Below are positions 20,501 to 32,500 of a DNA stretch of 64,000 nt, piece by piece. Location: assembly GCF_002078875.1 (NCBI RefSeq), contig NC_034409.1, positions 108,052,935-108,116,934 on the forward strand, given 5' to 3'. The translations under genes and the position numbers were made by a program. Every line of letters begins with the position of its first letter. The first letter of the stretch is position 1. The DNA is from Numida meleagris (taxonomy: Eukaryota > Chordata > Aves > Galliformes > Numididae). The notes below the pieces were generated by a model. That model saw nothing but the letters and a program-made list of their open reading frames with translations. It made no database searches and was not told the origin of the DNA.

Positions 20501-23500
20501 GAATGTAAAGAAAATAGGAATGTACCTGTCAGCCCCTCTGTTTTACCTTAATTTTGCGTTCCGTAAACATCCACAGGTCACTGTTTTGCTCTAAGGGACA
20601 GTAAATAGTATGCTTTAATGAAGACAAAGTCTGAACAGTGGAAATGAGTTTGAGAAGGATCAGTGTTAAATTGAATTGTTGGTTGTGCCCCAAAATGAAA
20701 GTTAGCTCGTAAAATGAGGAGTGAGAGATGTCACTCATCAAGGGTGAATGCAACAGCTGGGTCTTCAGGAGTGCCCTGCTCAAAACGTCCTATCCATCAG
20801 TCACGTAGCATCATAAAGTTCAGTCCATATTCAAGTGTAAATTCCGCTGTAGCAAACTGTGCTGAGTGGATTGTAGGATGTGACAAAATAACCTAGAATG
20901 CAAGAAGTGCTAATGGTGGGTGGATTTTTTTTTTCAATAGATTTTTAAGATGTGAAAAATCCATCATGGAATTTGTTTCTTGTGTGGAATGCCCACCTTA
21001 AGGACTGGTAAAACTGTGAATGACTGGAGTCTCTTTTCAAAGCAAAGAGAGCCTGCACAATTGAATATTAATATCTTGCTTATTTTTTCCCTCTTTTTTT
21101 TTTTCCTTGTAGCCTACGTGAACTGCTACTGCAGCTACTAATGAAAGAAATCATGGACCCAGACAGCAATGCTCCCAAAGGGATAAAGTTCCATTTCATT
21201 GATATCTATCTGCAGGAATTGGCTAAAGTTGGTGCAAAGGAGGTTAGAAAATGCATTATATTCCTGATTAATGTCAATATAGCATGCAGAACCTTAGAAG
21301 GAATACGATTTTTTTACGTTATGTATGTTTAAGAGTTTTAAATGTAACAGAGCAACATTGAATAAGTGTGAAGAAAAAGACTTATTACAATTTATGCCTT
21401 TACTTTCTTAGTGTCTTAGTGCAGAAAGTGAAAATATAGTAGTTTCTTTTAGGTTCTTCAGAACTGGTATGTATGCAGCTCCCAGTTTAGGTTGGAAATA
21501 GCAGTGCTAGAGTTATACCATTCTGATTTGTTTGTTTCTCAGAAAGGACTTAAATTACTTTTCCCTGCATGAACACATTTGCCAGTCTGTGCTTTTGCAA
21601 AAACTGACATGCAGCCTGCTCTTGGCTGATTCTATAATACACTTACATAGAGGAAGAAAGTAAGCTGCCAAAGGTACCTGTTGTTTTTTTATTGTTGGCT
21701 TTGGACCTGTGCAGCGAGCAAGTTACCCTTTACATTCAGTTGCTCGTTTTGATGATGGCATACATCTTTCTTTGCCGTGGATTGCTATCTCTTTCTGTTT
21801 CAGTTGTCTTCAGTTTTGGTAAATGCTACAGTGCTGCAGTTTTGCTGCAACTGAAAGCCTGTTGCTGCAACTTTTGCTGCTGAGCTTCTTCCAAACTGTA
21901 TTTTTCCTGTTACTCCACTAGGGTGAGCTGCCCGCTGCCCCATGCTTAGTTCTAGGTTTCAGCACATTTTCCTCCTTGTTTCTTTAATCTGATACTTACC
22001 ATAGCAATGGAAGAAACTGTTAGCAGCTTTCCCTTTGTATTCTTTGCAGTCAGTACTGCACGTAATCCTGCCTGAAACTTTTGTTGTTCCAGATTGTGGA
22101 GTGCGAGAGACAGGTCTGCACCTGGAGCCTAAATAATATCTGTAGCTCCATAGTGACAGAACTCTCATTCCATGGCTGAGCCCTGCTCACAGTGATCATG
22201 GGGATTTAGTCTTGAAGGCTACTTGAAATGACAGGTGATGCTTATAAATTGAGTTTAGGGAAGTAGTACTTCAGTAGTACCATACTTTAGTAGTACTTTA
22301 ATACCACTGTAGCTGACTGGTGTGATCTAGGCTGGCAGGTTAAAAAAAAACACAGATCTTATTCATGTCACAGGCTTTCTTTGTGAATGAGCACCAGCTA
22401 CCTAAGATTTCTCCGTCTCGTTTTTCCATTTCTGAAATATGAAGCCTCACTCATTATTCTCTCCTCAATAAGTTAAAGTTTGCAAAGCAGTTAGCATTTT
22501 TAGAATGCTTCCAAAGAATATTTGGAAGTTAGTGGTAGCAGTGGTAACAGAAAGTCCCTGAATATACCTTTCAGTTGGAGCTAGAGAGAATGCTGAGAGA
22601 TACTGACACAACTTCTTCAAGATGATTCTGCCACACACCAGCACACACCAAATATTCAAGGAATTTGAAGGCGCATATGTTTACTGTGCTAATTACTTTT
22701 TTCTTTCTAATCACACAGCTCACAGCAGACCAGAGTCTCAAGTTCATTGAACCTTTCTGCAATTTCGTTGCCAAATCAAAGGAGTAAGTTTAATGAAAGG
22801 ATAAGTATTTCTAAAGAATGAAGACATTCTGCATTACCTCACCATATCCGAATAAACAGATTAAAGAAGAGCCAAGGTGTAACTTCAGAGCATAGAGAAA
22901 GAAGGATATGTTACTGTGTGCATAATCGCTTGAGGATAACTTATGTTTTAAAAGTTACAAATAATCTTTATAAACTTATAAAAACCTTTGCTGGTTTTGT
23001 TTTTAGCACGTATAGAACAGTTGAGTAAGTTAGTCTCTCTGTTTCTACAATGTAATGTAAAGCAGCATGTAAACACTGTAAAATTAAGAAGGTAACTTTA
23101 GCAGAACACCTACTCAGCCACGATTATTTGAATGTTAAGGACTGCTTTTTAGAGACTAATAGGGTGACTTTTCCCATCTGTAGAGCTAGTTGCTCTTCCA
23201 CTTTCTTCCCTATTACCCTTTTTCCTTGTGTCCCCCAAATTTCCTTTCTTTTTAATGTGAGAAGAGAGGATGCTTCTGCTGCTCAGCTCTCACTCCTGCT
23301 CTCTTTTAATGCAGTCCTTCTGTGATGCATGCTGTAGCCAGCGGTATCTTTGAGATCATTGTGGATCAGTCCCCGTATGCCATTGAGGATCTAATGAAAG
23401 AACTGGAAAACGGCAGTGATGAGGAAGATTCATCTGAAGATGATGAACAGGGAAAGAAAGAGGTGCTTAAAACCAAAGGTGAGGACAAAGTTATGAGTAT

Positions 23501-26500
23501 CCTTAGTAATAATAAGATGTAAAAATTCTGTTTCTTAAAAATATATTTCTGCTCTGAGCCATTCAAACACATGTTCAGGGTGATGTGAAAGTGATTGTAT
23601 TTTTTTTCTTTTCTCTTTGAATGTGCTTAAATAAAGTGATTCCACAGGAATATGTCACATAAATTGGTGGTCTCTATAGAACCAGACAATACCAGCTTTC
23701 TACAACAATGCTAGATAATCTAGTCTGGCCTTTGGCTCATGAGTATTCAGAATTCTTTTTAAAGAAGATGTGGTTTTGGCATTCTATGGGAGCTAAAAAT
23801 AAATGGGGAAAAGAAAAAGCAGGAAGGTTTTTGATCCAGATATGTTTGGGTTCTCAGATAATGCCTTGGTTGTGCATTGCATAGTGGTGACATTAAGTAG
23901 TTAAACCAGGACAGGCTCACAAGAAAGATGACGTGAAGAAAAATGCAACTGATCTTCTGCTATATGAGAGTAGTACATGGTGTTTGTTTTCACAGTGTTT
24001 TTTTTTTAATAACAGGAGATAGACATTTGTCAGGAAAATCAGCTCAGAGCGCTGAAAAAACGGAGGAAAAAACAGAGGATGTTTACGAAGATGCTGATGA
24101 TAGTATCGGGCCTGTTCTTCAGGTTTGTGGCTTTCTTTCTTTGTTAATGGTACCCACTCTGTATTTTCTTTGTTTTTTTTTTTTAAGATGTACAGAAATA
24201 AAGAGTGTGAATCGGAGAAACGTGTTATAACATTGTAATCTTCTTCCCTGTTTCCTTCTTTCTCCCCTCCCATGCCTTTTCTCTTTTGCTCTTCCTTTCC
24301 TATTTCAAAAGTTCAGAAATGCGTGGTAAAAGAAGTCACCATTAAGTTTTATTGATAGTAAGAGCAAAAGTGAGAGAGGAACGTGTTACAATTTGTATTT
24401 TCTAGGCCTACTTCCAGTGTAGTGTTTTTGAAGGTTGCACCAATCATATGCACATTCAGGCAGATATTCATGCATCTCTGGCTTTTAAACAAGAATTATA
24501 ACATGACATACTTTACATCTGGTACTTAACTAAATATTTTGGGGAGTTTTGGAGTTGGTTGGTTGTTTCTCATCAATAGGAATTAGGGTTAGAAATGTTT
24601 CAGGAAATGATACAGAGTTCAACCACTTGTAAAATTCAGTAGAAGTATGTGAAGAGGGTGTACCTTTCAACAGAAAATTACTTTGGGGTTAAAAGAAGTG
24701 AGTGTTTAAAGAGTGTGTATGCTTCGTGAATTGTTGTTAACATTGGTCCCATTGGGTTATCTTGCATGATAAGTTTACTAAGAAAAGCCATATCATGCTT
24801 TCTTCCAACAGTTTGATTATAAGGCTGTTGCTGACAAACTCTTTGAGTTGGCAAGCAAGAAAAATACACCTGCCCTCAACAGAAAGCGTCTGTACAAGCT
24901 GGTCAAAAAGTGAGTTCTGTTGAAATACATCTTGCATCTGCTACCTTCTCCTAAATTACTTCTTCACTTTCCCCTCACCCTCTTGTTCTGGTGACAGTGT
25001 CACAAAGGAAGGCTTACTTGGCAAGTGCCTGAAGCCTGTGCTGCTGTTCCTCATTGTGGTCTGTCTACACTGGGTGACTTTGTCCTGCAGAATATCACAT
25101 TAGATTATGTGTGACACAAATTACTGTTACAGGAGTGTTAAATTCCTCTTTTGTCAAGACTTTTGGTTTTGACAGATCTCTTCTGGAGTAAGCATTTTGC
25201 TACTTCCTTTGTGAAATCATTTATTTCAACAAAACTATAATAACTACAGTGACACTATGCTACTTATGTTGCAATTGGTACTAAATCAGTAATGCTGATT
25301 TGTTTTTCCTTCTCTCCCTTCCTCCTTGCCTACAGGTTCCAGGATTTAGCAGAAGGTAAGGGATGAGCAGCATACAGAGATAATTTCTTTCCATTAAAGG
25401 ATACATAATGATCCCCATGTGGTGTGTATTGCAAATATATTTTTTTAAGATGCCTTTTAAGGATACTGTACTGTTACTGGCTTTTTTCCTTTAACTTCAT
25501 TGAGACAAATTGCATGTTTCTGGTGAGGCTGCCAAATCCCCTTTGCAATTTCATCAACCCTGTCCTTTGTCCTTAAGTGAAAGATTATTATTTTTACTTA
25601 ATCAAATAGGAATCACTGGTAGGATTTTCTTTTGGGTTGAATGGGTAACAATGAGTTGATTTCCTTGCTGTGGGAGTTACGCTGTGTATAAGCAGCAACA
25701 TAGAAAATACTAGTGGTTTTCAGATACCTTATCCTTCCCCCTCAACAGGAATCTTCCCCCAAGATTTTCCTGAAGATGTTTCCACAGATGAAGACGATGA
25801 TACATTCAGCAGAGGAAGGCGAAAGAAAAAAGCTGTCAAACCTTCAGAAAAAAACAGTTTGGAAAAAGTAAAAGGTAAGGCAAGATCAACTTTTCAAAGA
25901 GAGATGATCTATAATCTCTTGTCCAATAAGGCAAAGTATCAGGTACTGCAATTCTGAAAAAGGCATAAACTGTTGTTCAGAATGCACTGACTTGTATTGC
26001 AGTGAAGGTTGAAATGTGGGATTAAGGTCTGTTTGATAGTGATGGGAATTCTGTTACTCATTTTTGAGGTGAAGATCGCTTCAGTTTCAATCAAAAGCAG
26101 AACTGAAAGCAGTTGTTTGCGTTGCTCCATTGAGTAGTTCACTTACTGTAGAAAAACAGAAACATGGCAGTATTCTTGAAAAAGGATAACAGAATATAGA
26201 AATTTGGTGGAACTTCTGGGTAGGTGAAGAAAGCTTCTAAGAAGCAGATGCAAGTGTCTGTGGCATCATGTCTAATACTGATATGGCCAAAGCTGAATCA
26301 TACCAAAAATATCTCACTAAATTACTGAACCCACAGTTGCCCTTCTGCTGGGATTAATAGGTAGATAGTAACTCTTTCTAACATGGTTTCTATACAGAAT
26401 ATTGTTACCACATGGAATGGCTTAGATATCAGCTGTGACTAGGCAAGATCAGCAAAATATTAATTAGGCTAGGAGTTCAAGGAGTACAATGTCCCGAGCA

Positions 26501-29500
26501 GCTGTAACAGTAAAACAAGAAAATATTATGTCTATTAGGAAAAACAACAACAACAACAACAAAAAGAACTAAGTAGAACTCAGTTATTTTAAATACCTTC
26601 TTGTTTCACATTTGTGTTGTATGGCATTCCTTTTGGGGTAGGCTCAGGGAAGGATGAACAGGAGACATCAAGTGCAAAGGAGGCATCAATTCCACAGAAG
26701 CGGAGGAAAAAAAGGAAGAGAAGGGACAGCCCAAATACTGATTCTGGAACAACTAATGGAAATTCTGAGGAGGGAATGGCTGAAACATCTGGATCTACTG
26801 TACTTAACCAGGGAAAGATGCCAGAGCGTAATAAGATGAAGAAGAAGAAGAAGAAATTGCTAGTAAATGAGACAAATGAGACCAGAAATGCAGTAACTGA
26901 CTCCAGAGATGAGCACAGCTCCTCTGCGCAGAGCAGTCAGACTGACACAGAACAGAGTAAAAAGATTCAGTCAAAGAAAATGAATCCAAAAGTGCAAAAT
27001 GTTCCTGTAAAGCTGGAGTGTCAAAATGGTCCAGCTAATGCCAGCAAGGCAGAGGATGTCTGCCCATCTGTCACACCGTTAATTCCCAAGGTTGGGAAAA
27101 AGAAACAAAAAGCAGGGTCTGCCTTGGTGAATGGGGAGTCATTTTTGCAGCAGACTGACTTGAAATCCAACAAGGAAGGCCCGCTGTCAAGAGATGTGGA
27201 CTCAGAATCTGAACCCTCCAGAAAGGTGAAATTGGAGAAAAAGACAAAGCTGGTTGCTTTGGAAGGGACCAAGGTCTCCAACCAGAAAGCAGCAACCTTG
27301 AAAAAGAAGAGAAAAGTTAAAGAGGTGCTAAATTCTGTTGAAGCCAATGGAATTCTGGAGACTGCTTGCAAGAAAAGCAGAAAAGAGGTATGTAGATCTA
27401 TTTTTCATTTTTTTCCCCTCCCTTTTGCTCTCTCCAGAAACTTCCAGGCTATGTTTTACATCTGGCCTGTACAGTTACCGAAGGGACCCGTTTCTCAAAA
27501 ATCCTCCCACTCCTGCTACATTCTTACGCCTTCTTACACAATGACATTAGAGCCTGCGCCAGCTACCCCTGTGAAAGAATTCATGTAGCTGAAACTTGGT
27601 TGATTAGAGTGTGGAGTAGTCTTTGTTGTTGGCTGGGGTTGTTTGTTTGATTTTGGTTTCCCCCTCAGGTTAATTACTGATTTACACTGGGTCTCTGAAC
27701 TAGCATGTTTGCAAAGGGCATATTTCAGCAAAAGAATGGGGATGCTGAGATGGAACATTCTTATTTCAGCATTAACGCCATATACTTGGATTACTATAAG
27801 CTCCTTGTGATTCTGCCTTCAGTTATTCCAGTAGTGGCTTCTTTTGCTAACTCACTTCTGCATCTCGTTAGTGCTATGTAGGAAAGAATGAACAGATAGT
27901 ATGGCACTGGGAATTTCAGTGTCATCAGTGGTTGCGCGATCACTTTTGAGAATGATCTAGTTTCTCACAAAGACCAGGCTGTGTTTTTGCTAGGAAGGTC
28001 TGACTGTGCTGTTCTTACTACATGTAGTTTTGCAGTTTGGGAACAAGTTCATTTTTTCCCCCTCTATTTCCCATTCCCATTTTCTTTTGGCAATGAAGGT
28101 AGATTTCTGCAGTTTGGGAGTCCAGAAGTATTTTGCACTGTATGTTTTTGGTGGCATTGTTAAGAGATAATACAAGGGTTCTTCTGTTTTCTGCCACTGA
28201 AGTCCTTTTAACTATTCATTTTCTGTCTGTACATTCACCCTTAAGCATTTATGGGTTCAACTACTGGAAGTCTTGCTGGCATTCCCACTTCAGTGGATAG
28301 AAAATTCATAAAGCACAAATTAAATGTGATATACAAAACAACTCAATCTTCCTCTGATTAACAAGTGCATGTGACTAGCCTGTTAGCTCACTTGTGTTTG
28401 ACTTAAGTGTCTGATTCAAAAAGTGTACGATTAGCTAAGTAGTGCCGATTCATACATGATAAAATCACTCAGACATCCAAGTGAGGAAAAATGCATTTTG
28501 AAACATTACTGAAAATGATGCTAATGTAGTTTCAACATTTCCTATTTTTTGGTGATAAAGCACTGAGAGGGAAAGAACCGAAACATTTCTTAATCCACTA
28601 AGTAAACTATTTTTGTCGCTGCGGAGTAGGGTAAAGCTAAAATGCATAATTGTGGAGGAAATTAGGCTTTGGCTTTTTTTTTTTAGTTTCATCACTAGAG
28701 AAATATTATTTTATTCCCTAATTTTAGTTAGGTAATGTTGGTCTCTTGCCTAGGAATTACGAGGGGCATGTTTTGGATCTTAATTTCACAGAGTAATACA
28801 CCCACCTAAGGGATGATCTTCAAATATCGAAAAGGAAGAGAAGGAGAAAAAACAAACACATTCAGTGATATTTCATGGTTGCCTTCAGAATTCAGGAAGC
28901 TAGAAGAGTTCTGCTTTGTTTTAAAGCAAATTAAGAGAAGCTGTATCCCTATGGATGTTTTCCACAGCGTGGCTGCAAATTGTTCTAGAAATTTCACATC
29001 TGTAGATCACTGTAAAGTGCAGATGAGCCTCACAGTAGTCCACAAGCATCTGATGCCCACAGACAACATGTTGAGAAGCTCTGAAGCAGTGCATTTCATT
29101 AGAAGCATTGCCATTACAGATCCTGAGAATTGTCTTGGGTTGAAAGGGATAGCTTTCATAGAATCATAGAATGGCTTGGAAGAAACCTTAAAGATCATGT
29201 ACTCGTTAAGGCTGGAAAAGACCACTGAGATCATCATGTACAACCAACCACCAATATTGCCTGCTAAACCATGTTCCTAAGTACTACATCTACCCTTAAA
29301 CACCTCCAGGGATGGTGACTCCACCCCCTCCCTGGGCAGCCTGTTCCAATGTTTCACAACTCTTTCAGAGAAGGAATTTTTCCTAATAACCAACCCGAAT
29401 CTCCCCTGGTGCAACTTGAGGCTGTTCCCTCTTGTCCAATCCCTGTTACCTGGGAGAAGAGGCTGACCCCCACCTTACCACAACCTCCATTCTGGTAGTT

Positions 29501-32500
29501 GTAGAGAGCGGTAAGGTCTCCGCTGAGCCTCCTCCAGACTGAACAATCCCAGTTCCTTCAGCTGCTCCCCTTAAGACTTGTGCTCCAGAGCCCTCACAGC
29601 TTTGTTGTCTTCTGGAAATGCTCCAGGGCCTCAATGTTTTTCTTATAGTAAGGGGCCTAAAACTGAACACAGTGTTCAAGATATGGCCTCACCAGTGCTG
29701 AGTGCAGAGGGATGGTCACCACCCTGCTCCTGCTGGCTGCACTATTTCTGATACAATTGAGGATGCCATTGGCTTTCTTTGCCACCTGGGTGCACTGCTG
29801 GCTCACATTATGCCAAGAATCATCCAACATCCCTGGATCCTTTTCCTGAGAACAGTCTTCCAGCCACTCTGCCTCAGCGTTGCCTGAGGTTGTTGTGAAC
29901 AGAGTGCAGGACCTGACACTTGGTCATGTTGAACTTCATCCCATTGGCCTCAACCCATCTAATTCCAACCTCTTTGCCATGGAGAGGTTTGCCAAATGGC
30001 AACACTCATGATGAATCTGAGGGGAGGACAACAGACTAGTAGCAACTTACACTTGCTGGATTTCTTGAGTGTACACAGACATCATATTTGACCTTTTGTT
30101 TGGTCTCCATGCCAGACTAAAGCTGACTTTGTTCATTAGTTACATAGCTGATCCATTCAGAGGTACTGTGAAAGATTTGAATTCGTTGTAAGGCAGCGTT
30201 GTGCACAGGAAAGTAAAAGCTTTGTTTGCTATCTGATGAGCCAGGCAGAAGTTTCGCAGGGTCCTTTTTCTTTGCTGTGCAGTGAACTTTGTGTTCCAGC
30301 ACACAACCTATCTTAGGGTTGTGTTTTCAGTCACGATAACTGTAAGGTTAATTCCTGAGAGTTAATCAGGATGATTGGTTCACGTGAGTACCAGCTGGTT
30401 CTCTCTGAGCTTTGGCAACATTTACAGAATCGTGTGTGGTAAGCTCTGAGCATTGATCATTGTACTAGATATACATTAGCTACATCACTTCTGTACTGAG
30501 GATTTTTTCCCTTCTGTCTTTGTAGGAAAGCAGCACTGCTCTATTGCCATTAAAGAAAAAGAAAGCAAAACAAGGAAGTGATTTCGTAAAATTTGAAAAA
30601 TCAACTGTACCAAAGGCATTACTCTTCAGGAAGGCCAGAAGCACCGTCTCCTCCACCAGAGCCTCCATTCAGGTAATGTGATTTCACCAATGGCAGCTAA
30701 ATCTTTCCACGAGCCTCTTCCCAAAACACATGCCCAAACCAAGCGCATACCCTCACTCATGCTGTCTTTTCCAGTCTGTGTTCATCTCCTAATGCCGGCA
30801 GGTAAATCTGGAAATGCTGTCACGTTTCCTTGCAGACAGATCTACAGTTAGCTTCTGAATTTCAGAAAACGAGTTGTAGGCATTTTTAAGTCTCTTCTTC
30901 ATTCCCTACTGATTTAAAAAATGCCTTTCCGTTGAAAGGATGCTGCTCTGAAGCTGCTCATTTCACAATAAAACAAAAACATTAACTGTTTTTCAGTCTT
31001 GTTAAGGGACTCTGAGCCTCCATTTCTTCCCACTTGCAGTGGCTGGTAGCAGTACCAGGCTTCAAAAGACTGCCCTCTGTTTAATTCACAAATACCTTCT
31101 TGTTTGTTGTCAAATTATGTAATGATCTTAAAACATGTCATTTACTCTACAAATGGAATATGTGTGCTTTTGGCTAGAAAACCAGTGCTGTCTTAGCAGA
31201 GATCATAATGTCAGTGCTAGATGATTGGAGGGGTTCTAAATGAAGTAAGGGAAGTAGGCTGCTTTGCGTCAGTTTTGATGGGATGTGGGTAAAAGAACTC
31301 ATACTATTGCCTAAGAAATCTTATTTTCTGTCTTTATTTTGCTTCACAGTTGAATAAACTGCAATCATCCAGCTCCAAAAAAGTCACCTTCGGTTTGAAT
31401 AAAAATATGACTGCTGGTGAGTCTGATCTATCTGTGTGACACTTGCATGTCACCAAAGAAGGGGGGAAGCTGTACACATTTGCACTCTAGCACTCTTGTT
31501 CTCTCTCTCAGATTAGTCTGATCTCTTTTTGTCTCAGTGTTTGTTAACAGTTCATTGACTAGTTTATAAACCAACCTCAAGTTCCTAACCAGAGGAGAAG
31601 GTGAAGTTGAGGATGTTCAGCCCAGCGGCTAGGCTTGCATGATTCCATGGTGCTGCACTGTTGACTTGCAGATGGAGCCTCACAGATTGAGAAGAGTGTG
31701 GTAGTGGCAATCCCTCCTTCCTGAGCTTCCTGTTATGCAGGGTGCCTTTCAAGGAAGCACATGCACTTCATATTCTTCATTGCTGGTTCTGTTTCTCAGG
31801 ATAAAGGTGTTGATGTTCTGATGAGCTCAGGCTGTATTACAGCAAAATTTCACTTTTATTTTGGCTGCCTATGATGTAGTATAGTAATGAGTAGATAAAT
31901 ACCAGTCCCTCTCAGGGTCCCACCTGTAACCAGTGTTTTCCCTGTTAGAACTTCTATGCCATGGAGCAAGGCATTTACTTACTGTGTGTATTCACTTAAC
32001 TACTTCTGTTACTTTGAGGTATGCTGTAGGCCAAGTACAAATGGAGGATAGTGGGGTTTGATGTATACGTTTAAGTTAATGTAACATCTGCACAAAGAGA
32101 ACAAAATGCTTATCTACTGGCAGAACTGATAACCAGCAGCTTCTAGAGATATGCTGATCAACTGTAAGAACAGAGACACTTCTCACCCATCACATTCTTT
32201 TAAAAGAAAGCACAGTGTTCAGAGTACATAAACAGTTGTTTCTGAGGAGTAGGCTAAGTCTCCGGTGGCCTGTGAAACTGCAGGGAATGAATTGCTCACA
32301 GCCTTTCTGTGTATTGCAGCAAACTCCACTGTGAAAGGGACACAGCTTAGAAATGCATTTCACCACCATCTCTGATGGACTTGAGGATATAAGGCAAATT
32401 TCCAGTGCTGAACAATTCCGCGGTTGGTTGATGAATCCAAGAATTGCATTTCTTTTAATTCACTTGCTTGTTTTTCAACAGAATTTAAAAAGACTGACAA

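Larger units (their letters stand above)
14557..32481 (+). other. RRP1B: RRP1B introns
   Basis: Fifteen introns, from 393 bp (intron 11) to 3.1 kb (intron 13); intron 10 is 426 bp. Intron 1 (2.3 kb) holds the unclassified repeat pair, intron 4 the hairpin, intron 5 the (TA)n tract and intron 13 the CR1 pair. The others show only AT-rich unique sequence. No RNA gene such as an H/ACA or C/D snoRNA could be recognised by eye. Confidence 0.75.

Noticed and set aside
26614..26641. Start codon upstream of RRP1B exon 13, which would make a separate 324-codon gene
   Set aside because: The frame simply continues through the acceptor. Exon 13 joins in frame to exon 12 and corresponds to the middle of RRP1B.
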